Shown piece after piece: positions 55,803 through 64,000 of a stretch of 64,000 bases of DNA. The position numbers were made by a program, and so were the translations under genes. The notes beneath the pieces are model-generated. The model saw only the letters and a list, made by a program, of their open reading frames with translations. It searched no databases and was not told where the DNA came from. Every line of letters begins with the position of its first letter. The stretch's first letter is position 1. Source of the stretch: Flavobacteriales bacterium (GTDB lineage: Bacteria > Bacteroidota > Bacteroidia > CAIKAF01); contig JANWKT010000028.1 in the NCBI GenBank assembly GCA_025451235.1, positions 143,264 to 207,263 of the forward strand. Direction: 5' to 3'.

Positions 55803-58151
55803 ATGAAAAAAATCAACAACAACCCGGAAAAAAAATTTAATTACAATGAGCCAAAATGGACTGTACCCAATCATCAGTTCCCTAAAAGCCAGGAATGGAA
55901 TCCTCACGATTATGCTGGCATAGGTGCCCGTATATCTATTGAAAAAGCATTACAGAGTTTTGAAGGGGTAAATACTTCCAAACTGAATGAGTTGGGAGTG
56001 ACTGTCAAAGACCTTGTAAAATACCGCAAAGAAATAAAAGCAGCTTTGTATGCTTTAATTAAAGAAGAAAACGGCTACGATATAAGGTTACGATCGGGCT
56101 CTATCGCATATTTGGGAGCATTAAAATTTGATGAAGCAACTGATCTGGTTGCACAAATTGCTTTAAACCCCAAGGAAAATGCCTATGTAAGAGGTTATGC
56201 CGCGGAGGCCCTGCTACGAATTAAAGGAAAGTCAGCACTGCCTGCACTGGAGCAATTAATACATGATCCTATAGAAAATGTTAGGGAAAAAGCCATAAGA
56301 GTATTGGGGGCCATTGGTACAAAAAAACATGTGGCTGCATTAAAAGGGATAGCAACAAAAGATACAGATCCTGAAATAAAATTTAGAGCTAAAGCTGCGA
56401 TCCAGTTGATTGAAACTGGTAAAAAGCTAAAACGTCCTACAATCAAAAAAGAAAAAGAACGAACCTATACTACTTCGATTAAAGGAATTGTAAAACCAAT
56501 TGGACGTCACGGGAAAGTAAAACCACAAACCACTTTTGGCGATCAGGATGTAATTGGTGGAATGAGTTTAATTGCTAACCAGGAACTGGAAAGAAGAGAA
56601 TCTGAAAAACCTTTGATGCCTATAGCTTACGAATTGCTGGCCAATGCCCCAAAAGGGATGATAAGGATGGTATTACGTGGTAACGAAGTGGGAAATGGAC
56701 TCCACTCCCATTCTTTCGGAAAAGTTTACCGAAAACATGAACATGAAGTAGTGCTGGATCTGCCTCAAAAAAACATGCCCTCCATCGGCCGGTCTCTCGA
56801 TCTTTCCTTGAATGCAGATCGGTATGCTTACCAAGATGCTCATTGGCTGCCAGAGGCACCTAATAGTCCGGTGATCTATTCTATAGCTGTAGATGAAAGC
56901 GTGATTTGGGCCAAAGATAGTTTTAGTTTAAAGATAAAATTCTATGCACCTTCCACTGAAAGAATGGCATATATAAAAATGAGGATAAGAATGCCTAAAG
57001 CTAATTGGAAAGAAATCTTATTAAATCTAAGTGCAGAGGAATTAGCGGCAGGAGAAAAAATAATTCCGGGATTTGTTGCTGCCATTCCCGGCAATATCGA
57101 AATCAGTACTGCCCTATATACCGAAAATGGGGGTGCCAGTAAATTCGATACCCAATTAATGGCCTTGCCACCGAACCCTATTTCAATGTCAGTAAGCCCT
57201 GCCACTACAGGCACCATTGGCGAAGGCCCGGCTCATTATAATTCTGCTGAAAATAAATTTTACTGCTATGCCAACCTACAAGTCAGTAACGGATTCCCAC
57301 ACAGTGTAACCCTAGGTCCAAATGTAAGTGCCAGGGTTACCGATGGGGGTGTAGAAAAAGATAATTTTTCATTTAGCATAGGCACTTCCACCATTTCAGC
57401 CAACTCCACTCGTACCATTGGTATATGGATGCGTTTTGGAGGAGGTACTTTTAATGTATTTAAAAACTTTGGCGATGTTACAATACGCCTCACTCTACAA
57501 ACCAGCGAAGGTGATGTGGTCGATTCTCATGTTTGGGCAGCTATGGCACAGGTAAAACTAGCGTTGAATTTTGTGGGCAATTTTTCTTCCACCACCCGTG
57601 GTCAATTGCAAAGTGTTGTGGATAATGAAGCCAGTGCTATTTACGAACAGCAAAATTTATTTATCAGTGAAAGTGCCCAATTTTTATTGCCTTCCTCTAA
57701 TTCGGATTTTAATACATTCCGCGATATTGAAATGGACGATAACAAAGCAAGTGATTGTACATCGGGCAGTGATGAAGCGGATGATTTAAGAGATGATTGG
57801 AGTTCACCCAACGATAGCTGGCTGGATGTATGGTGTGTAGAAACCCTTTCGGGCCCGGCATGTGCTGCCAGTGTAGGCGGCTTCTCCCCGGTTAACGGAC
57901 CAACAGGTAAAGGGGGAAGCAATTCGGGAGTGATCATTAAAATGTCGAGTGCAAATTTAGCTACTACCGGAGGTCGAAACTTAATGGGGATCATTATTGC
58001 CCACGAGGTGGCACATTTCCTGGGATTGAATCATGATGGGAATGCAGCCAATTTTATGGCAGCCAATACCGGTGGAAGCAATACAGCGATTACACATGCA
58101 CAATATGTAGACATGACAGACCATGGATTTGTAACCCGCTTTGTTGTATAA
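55803..58151 (+). CDS. HEAT-repeat protein with C-terminal metzincin-type zinc protease domain
   Basis: A 782-residue protein. Residues 1-95 match nothing I know. HEAT-like repeats fill about 96-215 (VRGYAAEALLRIKGKSALPA, VREKAIRVLGAIGTKKHVAA). A long beta-rich middle (about 270-610) has immunoglobulin-like features. The C-terminal domain carries HEVAHFLGLNHD (734-745), the HExxHxxGxxH zinc site of metzincins, with a likely Met-turn at Met752 (NFMAANTGG). No signal peptide is visible, although such proteases normally act outside the cytoplasm. It is followed at 34 bp by a phospholipase-C-type gene. Confidence 0.82.
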   Translation: MKKINNNPEKKFNYNEPKWTVPNHQFPKSQEWNPHDYAGIGARISIEKALQSFEGVNTSKLNELGVTVKDLVKYRKEIKAALYALIKEENGYDIRLRSGSIAYLGALKFDEATDLVAQIALNPKENAYVRGYAAEALLRIKGKSALPALEQLIHDPIENVREKAIRVLGAIGTKKHVAALKGIATKDTDPEIKFRAKAAIQLIETGKKLKRPTIKKEKERTYTTSIKGIVKPIGRHGKVKPQTTFGDQDVIGGMSLIANQELERRESEKPLMPIAYELLANAPKGMIRMVLRGNEVGNGLHSHSFGKVYRKHEHEVVLDLPQKNMPSIGRSLDLSLNADRYAYQDAHWLPEAPNSPVIYSIAVDESVIWAKDSFSLKIKFYAPSTERMAYIKMRIRMPKANWKEILLNLSAEELAAGEKIIPGFVAAIPGNIEISTALYTENGGASKFDTQLMALPPNPISMSVSPATTGTIGEGPAHYNSAENKFYCYANLQVSNGFPHSVTLGPNVSARVTDGGVEKDNFSFSIGTSTISANSTRTIGIWMRFGGGTFNVFKNFGDVTIRLTLQTSEGDVVDSHVWAAMAQVKLALNFVGNFSSTTRGQLQSVVDNEASAIYEQQNLFISESAQFLLPSSNSDFNTFRDIEMDDNKASDCTSGSDEADDLRDDWSSPNDSWLDVWCVETLSGPACAASVGGFSPVNGPTGKGGSNSGVIIKMSSANLATTGGRNLMGIIIAHEVAHFLGLNHDGNAANFMAANTGGSNTAITHAQYVDMTDHGFVTRFVV

Positions 58152-58185
58152 AAATATTTTTTATTCCAAATCAAAAATTACAATC

Positions 58186-59721
58186 ATGAAAAACATCAAA
58201 CATATTGTTTATATAATGATGGAAAACCGTTCCTTCGATCACGTATTGGGATGGTTATACAAAAAAGATCAGCCTAATCTCTTTCTTCCACCCAACACCA
58301 GTCCGAAAATTTATCAGGGATTGAATACCGGGAATTACTATAACCAGGATGCCCAGGGCAACAAACATTATGTAACAGAAATCCCTGATTTTTCTGATAA
58401 TCCCGTACCTAGCGTGGATCCGCATGAGGATTATGTACATGTAAATATGCAATTGTTTGGTGTATCCGCTACTCCACCGAGCCCTACACCGCCAACCATG
58501 ATGGGTTTTCTAAAAGATTTTGCAGATCAGAACAAATCCAATCCAGCTGAAATCATGGATTGTTATTCTATCAATAGCATGCCTGTTCTCAACTTTCTGG
58601 CTGGGGTATATGCCGTTTCAGACGCCTATTATTCCTCGGTTCCTACCCAAACCAATTGTAACCGTGCTTTTGCAGGTTCGGGAAATTCAATAGGAAGCTT
58701 ATCAGGAACCACTACCGGAATGGTGGACAATCATTGGGGTCCAGATTGGGATCATCCATGGGATCCGATCGAATTTAATGGTCCTACCATTTGGAATGTT
58801 TTAAACGATCATGGATTTTATACTCCCAACGATTGGATGATATTTTATAACCAAACCTGGCCGGGACATGGAACCGGAGATTATTGTTTTACCCAAGATA
58901 TGTTTTGGCCGTCATTGCAAAATGATATTGATCATTTCAGGGATATCCAGGAATTTTTTGACTTGGCAAAATCAGGCAATCTTCCCACCTTCAGTTTCCT
59001 GGAACCAGCCTGGTATGAAGATCTATGGAATGGAAATGATTACCATCCGCCGGGAAATGTAGTTCCCGGAGAAAAATTTTTGGTTGACCTTTACGGAGCC
59101 ATCAAAAATTCTCCCAGCTGGAACGAAACCCTATTCATTATTAATTTTGATGAACATGGAGGAACCTACGATCACCAACCACCACCTTGGGGAGCTAGCC
59201 CTCCTTGGCTCAATCCAGTACATGGAACTCCCCCTCCGGCTGCTCTTGAATATAAATTTAAATTCGATCGGTTTGGGGTAAGGGTTCCTTTGGTTTTAGT
59301 TTCCCCTTATATACAAAGTGGGACTGTTTTCAGGTCGAATACCAATGTGCCGCTAGACCATACCTCAGTAATTGCAACCATATTGAATCATTTTAATATT
59401 CCCAAAGCCAACTGGAAGTTAGGATCGAGGGTATATAACGCCCCTACCTTTGAATTTGTTCTCACTCTTGACACACCAAGAACAGACTCGCCAGAAATTA
59501 AATCTCCTTCTCCCCCTCAACAAAATGCCGAAAGTTCAACTCCATCTGATCTTCAATTGATGATCGTCCACCGGATGTTAGCTCGTACATTGCAACAAAC
59601 CAAATATCCAAAGGACCAGTTTCAAGCACTTTACGATCAACATTTCAAGGATATCAAAACGATGAAACAATTGAATGCAGCCATAGATGCGGTGATGAAG
59701 GGAATGAAGGGGAATAAATAA
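58186..59721 (+). CDS. Phospholipase C/acid-phosphatase-type phosphoesterase (PF04185-like)
   Basis: A 511-residue enzyme of the phosphoesterase family that includes bacterial non-specific phospholipases C and AcpA. It begins MKNIKHIVYIMMENRSFDH, so the metal-ligand motif ENRSFDH lies at 13-19. Further motifs are PTQTNCNRAFAGSG, which holds the nucleophile region, and NFDEHGGTYDHQPPP. Relatives carry a Tat or Sec signal before the ENRSFD motif; none is present here. The TTG at 58141 adds 15 residues, also without a signal character. Substrate uncertain (phospholipid head groups or phosphate esters). Confidence 0.88.
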   Translation: MKNIKHIVYIMMENRSFDHVLGWLYKKDQPNLFLPPNTSPKIYQGLNTGNYYNQDAQGNKHYVTEIPDFSDNPVPSVDPHEDYVHVNMQLFGVSATPPSPTPPTMMGFLKDFADQNKSNPAEIMDCYSINSMPVLNFLAGVYAVSDAYYSSVPTQTNCNRAFAGSGNSIGSLSGTTTGMVDNHWGPDWDHPWDPIEFNGPTIWNVLNDHGFYTPNDWMIFYNQTWPGHGTGDYCFTQDMFWPSLQNDIDHFRDIQEFFDLAKSGNLPTFSFLEPAWYEDLWNGNDYHPPGNVVPGEKFLVDLYGAIKNSPSWNETLFIINFDEHGGTYDHQPPPWGASPPWLNPVHGTPPPAALEYKFKFDRFGVRVPLVLVSPYIQSGTVFRSNTNVPLDHTSVIATILNHFNIPKANWKLGSRVYNAPTFEFVLTLDTPRTDSPEIKSPSPPQQNAESSTPSDLQLMIVHRMLARTLQQTKYPKDQFQALYDQHFKDIKTMKQLNAAIDAVMKGMKGNK

Positions 59722-59727
59722 CTTGGT

Positions 59728-59775
59728 TTGCCATCCGGGAAAATACGGATGGTAATAGGGGTTTTCCCGGATGGC
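59728..59775 (+). terminator. Hairpin repeat copy 2 with an alternative longer hairpin
   Basis: TTGCCATCCG (59728-59737) pairs with CGGATGGTAA (59745-59754 region) around the same GGAAAATA loop as copy 1, with a G-T wobble. In addition GCCATCCGGGAAAA (59730-59743) is perfectly complementary to TTTTCCCGGATGGC (59762-59775). The two pairings exclude each other. It follows the phosphoesterase stop by 6 bp, so termination is the simplest role. Confidence 0.65.
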
Positions 59776-59841
59776 TTCTTACAAAAAAAAACGCTATACT
59801 TGTTGAGTATATACTAAATCAATTTTAAATAACGATCCACT

Positions 59842-60936
59842 ATGAAATTCAAAATTCTATTATTCGTTATTTTCTATCAACTCTCTTTAACTGGTTGGGT
59901 TCAAAACTTAGAAGATTTCAATGGTTGTCCAACCAAAGGAGAAGTAAGTCCCAATAATCCCAGAAAAGAGGAGTTTGAAACCAAGAACAGATTAAAGAAT
60001 CGTTATAACATTCCTCGTTCAAAGGATTTCGACAAAACGATCACATTGGAAGATATGATAGGAGAAGATGGTGTGCCGGATGCAGAAAAATTCGATGAGA
60101 AAAAAGCGGTAGCGATCGAAGGTTATGTTGTATATGCAGCCAAAAAGGGATCCAAAGAAACCTGTAATTGCAAATCTGGTGAAACCTATTATACCGACCA
60201 GCATATAGAAATTGCCTTATCCCCGGATGAAAAAAAGGAGGGAAAAACGGTAGTAGTAGAAATTACCCCAAGACTTCGCGAAATCAAAAGGTTGGCTGGA
60301 GAAGATTGGACCCATGCATACATCATAGAAAATTATTTGGGTAAAAAAGTAAGGGTTGCCGGATGGCTTTTTTATGATAAAGAACATGAAAAGCAGGCCT
60401 GCAGCTACCATCCAGAACTATGTGGTTCGGATGTGGAAGCATACAATAGACAAACATGTTGGGAGATCCATCCTGTTACTTCGATTGATGTATTGGAGGA
60501 TGAAGATGAAATGGTGGTAACAAATAATAATGATCCAAATGCCAAAGTTTCTACCTACTTTGTAGAAGATCCTCCAAATAATCCAAAACCAAACAAATCA
60601 AATATGAAACCAATTGATTATCTAGTCCTTATTCTTCTCGGCGGTATTCTCGGAGCTGTTGGGCAACTACTTCGCGTTGTTGTTGGCATCAAGAAAAGCG
60701 TAGACTCCAACGAAAAAATGGACTATAAAAGAACCATATTAAGTTTGGTATTGGCCTTTGCAGTTGGAGGAGTGGCCGGCGTGTTGTCGTGCATCAGCAT
60801 GACTGACATCAATTCATTCGACAAGTCCACCATTTTTATTTTCCTGGCAGCCGGTTATGCGGGAACGGATTTTATTGAAGGATTTATTAGGAAGAATCCT
60901 ACGGTAACAAAAACGGAGAGTAGAAATGAGGAGTGA
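59842..60936 (+). CDS. Two-part membrane protein with N-terminal exported domain
   Basis: A 364-residue protein of no family I recognise. An N-terminal signal-like helix (about 1-19) is followed by a soluble region with paired cysteines (TCNCKSGETYY, ACSYHPELCG) and a likely beta-barrel core containing GKKVRVAGWLFYD and CWEIHPVTSIDVL, reminiscent of OB-fold domains. After an Asn/Pro-rich linker (about 230-255) come three hydrophobic helices (IDYLVLILLGGILGAVGQLL; VLAFAVGGVAGVLSCI; IFIFLAAGYAGTDFIEGF). The glycine-rich helices resemble small channel or holin-like segments, which is only an impression. Confidence 0.75.
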   Translation: MKFKILLFVIFYQLSLTGWVQNLEDFNGCPTKGEVSPNNPRKEEFETKNRLKNRYNIPRSKDFDKTITLEDMIGEDGVPDAEKFDEKKAVAIEGYVVYAAKKGSKETCNCKSGETYYTDQHIEIALSPDEKKEGKTVVVEITPRLREIKRLAGEDWTHAYIIENYLGKKVRVAGWLFYDKEHEKQACSYHPELCGSDVEAYNRQTCWEIHPVTSIDVLEDEDEMVVTNNNDPNAKVSTYFVEDPPNNPKPNKSNMKPIDYLVLILLGGILGAVGQLLRVVVGIKKSVDSNEKMDYKRTILSLVLAFAVGGVAGVLSCISMTDINSFDKSTIFIFLAAGYAGTDFIEGFIRKNPTVTKTESRNEE

Positions 60937-60963
60937 TCAATAGACTCCCTTTTTCTTCATTAT

Positions 60964-61083
60964 TTTTCATTTCCATCATCCAAACCTGGAATACCACTAT
61001 TCCCAAGCCCTTTATAGGCAATCATTCCAGCACCTCTCAGGGAAAATCCTGAGAAGGAATAGGGGTTTTGGATGAAATGAAAA
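60964..61083. repeat. Nested imperfect inverted repeat
   Basis: Three concentric stems can form. TTTTCATTTC (60964-60973) pairs with GAAATGAAAA (61074-61083), reinforced by CATCCAAA (60977-60984) with TTTGGATG (61067-61074 region). CTATTCC (60997-61003) pairs with GGAATAG (61056-61062). CTCAGG (61036-61041) pairs with CCTGAG (61048-61053) around a GAAAAT loop. It lies in the spacer before the small secreted peptide gene, ending 47 bp from its start. It may be a terminator, a structured leader or a small repeat element. Confidence 0.6.
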
Positions 61084-61130
61084 TGAGTTTAAGATCGTAG
61101 AATTGTAGTCAACTATAAAAAACTAATATT

Positions 61131-61415
61131 ATGAAAGCATTAAAAAAGTTTACCTTCATTTTTGGAATGATCACTTTACTGACATTGGGATTCTTCAATT
61201 TTGTATCTCCCGATAATCAATCTAAAAAATCCAACGAGAAAAAAAGCCAGATGTATTGCCCTTCTCACAATGGCATTGGTAACAGCAGTGGATATTATTT
61301 GGGGCCGTGCAGAACTGGTGATAATGCCTATGAAACGGCAAAACAAGATTTGAAAAGTCATAATGAGGCAACCGGCCATTCTAACGGTGGTGTTAACTCT
61401 GGTGAGTGTTATTAA
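61131..61415 (+). CDS. Small secreted cysteine-containing peptide
   Basis: A 94-residue protein with a hydrophobic signal (FTFIFGMITLLTLGFFNF) and a mature part of about 65 residues rich in Ser, Asn, Gly and Lys. It has three cysteines (MYCPSHNG, LGPCRTGDN and the terminal GECY). No named family is recognised. It is followed 57 bp later by a putative hydrolase without a signal peptide. Confidence 0.65.
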   Translation: MKALKKFTFIFGMITLLTLGFFNFVSPDNQSKKSNEKKSQMYCPSHNGIGNSSGYYLGPCRTGDNAYETAKQDLKSHNEATGHSNGGVNSGECY

Positions 61416-61472
61416 AAAATATTTTAATAACTACTATCTACCGATAACAGAAATAATTATTAAAATAACAAC

Positions 61473-62324
61473 ATGACTACAATTGTAACCGCCCTGATGT
61501 ATTCAGGAAAACAAGATCCTTCATGGGAACTTACTTCAGAACAAGCGAAACAACTCAAGGAGATACTTTCAGAAAAACGGGAGGTAACTATGGAGATGTC
61601 TGCATTATCATTCGGACTTTTAGGTTATCGAGGATTTATAATTGAATCCTATGAACCATCCATTCCGTCAAAAGCATTTTGCTTTGATGGTATTATTGAT
61701 CTGATAGATCAAAGGCATGCAAATTTTATTGACAAAGATAGTAGCCTGGAGAGTTTCTTACTTCAAACAGGCATCAAAGCCCTAACTGAAAGCGAAAAGT
61801 CATTTATTTCAACAGAAATATCAAAAAACTCAAAAGGCGGTCCGGCTTCAAAGAATAGAGATCTAAAGTCAACCATGGACTTATTAACTGTACCGCCTTT
61901 TGACCCAGGGAAATGGAATATAGCTTCCGTACAGCGATTCAATAATTGTTATAATTATGCGAATGATATAATAACTAATACATTTGCACAGCCTGGAAAA
62001 GGCAGCGGACAAATGTATAATGACATTTCTTGTGCAGAAGTCAGCTCCGCTGCTAAAAGAGATGGGCAAATCTCCGTTATGTCAGCTTCAAGCACACCTT
62101 TGGAAGGGCATTTTATTGCATTGGTAATAGCGCCTGACTATGACTATCACTGGTATAGATTAGATTCAAATGGGAAATGGTCACACAAACCAGGTCAGAC
62201 ACCTGCTAAGAACACTGATAACAATGGACAGCTAATAACGGATCCGAAAACCTGTAGCAAATACCCATATACGGAATTCTGTGGGCTTTTCCATTGTAAA
62301 CCAGATAAGGTGCAAATAAGATAG
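61473..62324 (+). CDS. Putative Cys/His hydrolase-like protein, unknown function
   Basis: A 283-residue protein without a signal peptide. The N-terminal ~140 residues are helical and match nothing I know. The C-terminal domain (about 145-283) has Cys159 in RFNNCYNYANDIITNTFAQP, His213 in EGHFIALVIAPDYDYHWYRL and GKWSHKPGQTP. I recall this pattern from scattered uncharacterised bacterial and fungal proteins. The order Cys, His, Asp/His resembles papain-like NlpC/amidase folds, so a cysteine hydrolase is a reasonable guess. The catalytic residues are inferred, not known. Confidence 0.65.
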   Translation: MTTIVTALMYSGKQDPSWELTSEQAKQLKEILSEKREVTMEMSALSFGLLGYRGFIIESYEPSIPSKAFCFDGIIDLIDQRHANFIDKDSSLESFLLQTGIKALTESEKSFISTEISKNSKGGPASKNRDLKSTMDLLTVPPFDPGKWNIASVQRFNNCYNYANDIITNTFAQPGKGSGQMYNDISCAEVSSAAKRDGQISVMSASSTPLEGHFIALVIAPDYDYHWYRLDSNGKWSHKPGQTPAKNTDNNGQLITDPKTCSKYPYTEFCGLFHCKPDKVQIR

Positions 62325-62362
62325 AAAAGAACAGATTATTATCAATTTTAATATACCAAACT

Positions 62363-63934
62363 ATGAATAAAATGAATGTTACGTGGCTAACAATATTTTC
62401 GATTCTACTTTATTTTCGAATAGGATATGCTCAAAATGAAAAAGTGATCAAAGGAAACTTAATACTAACTTCTTATAATATTGATAGTTCAGATAGTCGA
62501 GATCAAGGAATTCTTTCCAATCCAGCATATAAAGAAGATAAAAATGATGGCCGTATAGGACTTCAGAGAGCAACCCTTCCCTTGTATCATAAAACAATCA
62601 TACGAGATTTTGGAACTCTTTTAAGTGGCAGCCAAGACAATGGAGTATACAATAGCTATGGAGCCATTAATACTGATAAAGGGGAGGCTGAAATAAGTGC
62701 CGTTTTTCTGTGGAACAGCTCGGTGAAACAAAAGGGACCAAAACGAAACAATTTACTTTATCCTGACGATCATTTAAAAAAACCTGTTGGATTGGCATAC
62801 TTTAACGTGAAAGGAGCATTAGCAGACAATACCGTGGAACTATTTAAAAATGGGAATATTGTTCCTCAGTTAAACGCTCGGTTAGGAATGAATTGGTTGT
62901 TAAGTGCCCGATACTATTATTATGAGGTGGAGGGAGAAAAAACAAAATTCAAAGTATTTGAGAACAACTATTATATTGGCTATCAATGCGATTCCTCAAT
63001 AAAAGCCATGAAAGCCATTGTCAGCAAAAGACCCAAAGAAAAAGAGGACTATTTAAAAATTATAAAGTTATATAACGAATATAGTAATAGGGAGGGTATT
63101 ATTACCTCAGATACATTACAAAAAAGAATCCTAAAAATATTTAATAGTACCTATGATCAAAATAGTGATGATAGTCTAGCTAATGAACTACAGTATCTTA
63201 TCGAAGACTCCTATAAAAATACGAAGGAGAAGCAAACTACAGAAATCGTTGGGAGCCTAAAAAATAGCTATAGAGAATTCCATTGGATCAATACAGAAGG
63301 AGAGTTTTATGGTGAAAACTACCAGTTATTTAATCCTGATGACCCAACCCCGCGTTTTTATGATGAGTTCTTTAGTGGTGGGAGCTTCAAACTCAAATAT
63401 AATGTCCACACTTTACATAATTACAAACCATTGAAAAACCATTTCATCAGTATTTATGGAATGGTTAGCTACGGAAATAATCGAAAATCATTGGAGATGT
63501 ATGCGGTAACCAATACTTATATTGATACATTGGGAGGGGCGGATACTTTAAAAGAAGTCACGAGGAAAGGCAGCGCCTATTCAACAAATGAAATAAAAAA
63601 ATATTGGTTGTTTACCCCTGGAATAGATTGGCTATGGTATCTTTCATCTGACAGAAAAATTGCATTAAATCTATTTACTTCATTCGATATCACACTAACA
63701 CAGCAGCTCCGTCCATCGGTTACTAATGATTTTGACAAATCGGTGCAATGGAACTTTGGGGGTGGCATCACCTTTAATTTGCCTAATAAAGATAAAACCA
63801 AACCAGCCGTTGACATTGGAGTTTTTGCCTCTATAAGAGATGCCTCGGCTCCCATATCAACAGAGGCTCCCTACACACAACGTGTATTTGTAGGTATTAA
63901 AACAGCCATCCCTTTTGTTACTTTTAAGCAATAG
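62363..63934 (+). CDS. Putative outer-membrane protein, unknown function
   Basis: A 523-residue protein with a signal peptide (to IGYAQN, about 25). The C-terminal ~200 residues alternate hydrophobic and polar residues with aromatic belts, for example KIALNLFTSFDITLTQQLR and WNFGGGITFNLPNK, and end ...VFVGIKTAIPFVTFKQ, as in beta-barrels of the outer membrane. A charged helical segment (about 210-310) interrupts the strands. It begins 38 bp after the hydrolase-like gene, so co-expression is likely. No family is recognised. Confidence 0.7.
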   Translation: MNKMNVTWLTIFSILLYFRIGYAQNEKVIKGNLILTSYNIDSSDSRDQGILSNPAYKEDKNDGRIGLQRATLPLYHKTIIRDFGTLLSGSQDNGVYNSYGAINTDKGEAEISAVFLWNSSVKQKGPKRNNLLYPDDHLKKPVGLAYFNVKGALADNTVELFKNGNIVPQLNARLGMNWLLSARYYYYEVEGEKTKFKVFENNYYIGYQCDSSIKAMKAIVSKRPKEKEDYLKIIKLYNEYSNREGIITSDTLQKRILKIFNSTYDQNSDDSLANELQYLIEDSYKNTKEKQTTEIVGSLKNSYREFHWINTEGEFYGENYQLFNPDDPTPRFYDEFFSGGSFKLKYNVHTLHNYKPLKNHFISIYGMVSYGNNRKSLEMYAVTNTYIDTLGGADTLKEVTRKGSAYSTNEIKKYWLFTPGIDWLWYLSSDRKIALNLFTSFDITLTQQLRPSVTNDFDKSVQWNFGGGITFNLPNKDKTKPAVDIGVFASIRDASAPISTEAPYTQRVFVGIKTAIPFVTFKQ

Positions 63935-64000
63935 TAATGTTATTGCCGAAAAGTATGAGCCCTTCTTTAGCAAATGACATAAATGTCGCGAAAAAAATAA
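63935..64000. other. 3' end of window
   Basis: 66 bp after the last gene. I see no hairpin with a T-run and no gene start. Confidence 0.3.

Noticed and set aside
1..64000. CRISPR arrays, rRNA, transposons or prophage
   Set aside because: No regularly spaced repeats, rRNA blocks, transposase or phage structural genes were seen.

Overview
The window looks like chromosomal DNA of a Bacteroidota bacterium, probably from the Chitinophagales/Sphingobacteriales side of the phylum; that placement is inferred, not tested. It is AT-rich. Supporting signs are a type IX secretion (T9SS) C-terminal sorting domain on a subtilase, three OmpA-type proteins with the PorE domain order, a GldA-type ABC ATPase, an S46 dipeptidyl-peptidase, lipoproteins with LxxC lipoboxes, and promoters of the Bacteroidota TAnnTTTG class. 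Shine-Dalgarno sites are mostly absent. I saw no rRNA, tRNA, CRISPR array, transposase or integrase.

Layout. 1-3.4 kb: the 3' part of lptB, a coiled-coil membrane protein, a ComF-type phosphoribosyltransferase and a PfkB sugar kinase. 3.4-3.6 kb: an intergenic block of perfect palindromes. 3.6-9 kb: a forward polysaccharide operon (ABC permease, ABC ATPase, three-module glycosyltransferase, methyltransferase). 9-13.4 kb: a reverse operon for O-acetylation (MBOAT acyltransferase, AlgX/AlgJ-like protein, DUF2142-like membrane protein). 13.7-17.7 kb: TolC, a membrane-fusion adaptor, TsaB and a small membrane protein. 17.7-20.1 kb: gldA-like and rarA. 20.1-25.3 kb: a reverse set of lipoproteins, S46 peptidase, dUTPase and a Wzx-like flippase. 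25.4-27 kb: a subtilase. 27-32.3 kb: a reverse cluster of O-antigen ligase-like protein, two GT4 glycosyltransferases, a steroid-5-alpha-reductase-family protein and a 3-beta-HSD-like SDR. 32.4-36.9 kb: ferredoxin reductase with an adrenodoxin-type ferredoxin, an outer-membrane-like protein and an ABC-F ATPase. 36.9-40 kb (reverse): a T9SS subtilase and a stand-alone homocysteine-methyltransferase module of MetH. 40.1-47.5 kb: three PorE-like paralogues with an NlpC/P60 lipoprotein among them. 47.6-51.9 kb (reverse): two secreted amidohydrolase-family proteins. 52.2-55.4 kb: a membrane protein, cytochrome c, HflX and a LuxR-type response regulator. 55.4-64 kb: an accessory-looking stretch of poorly recognised genes.

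How genes work together. Two polysaccharide export routes are represented: ABC-dependent (3.6-8.2 kb) and flippase/ligase-type (23.8-30.5 kb). An acetylation machine lies next to the first. T9SS-related functions are scattered (gldA, PorE-like array, one T9SS cargo protease).

The most unusual part is 55.6-62.3 kb. A HEAT-repeat/metzincin protein and a phospholipase-C-type phosphoesterase, both without a visible signal peptide, sit between two copies of the same hairpin. The second copy can also form a longer alternative hairpin. Downstream are a two-part membrane protein, a nested inverted repeat, a small secreted Cys-containing peptide, a putative Cys/His hydrolase without a signal peptide, and a barrel-like outer-membrane protein. 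I could not assign this set to a described system.
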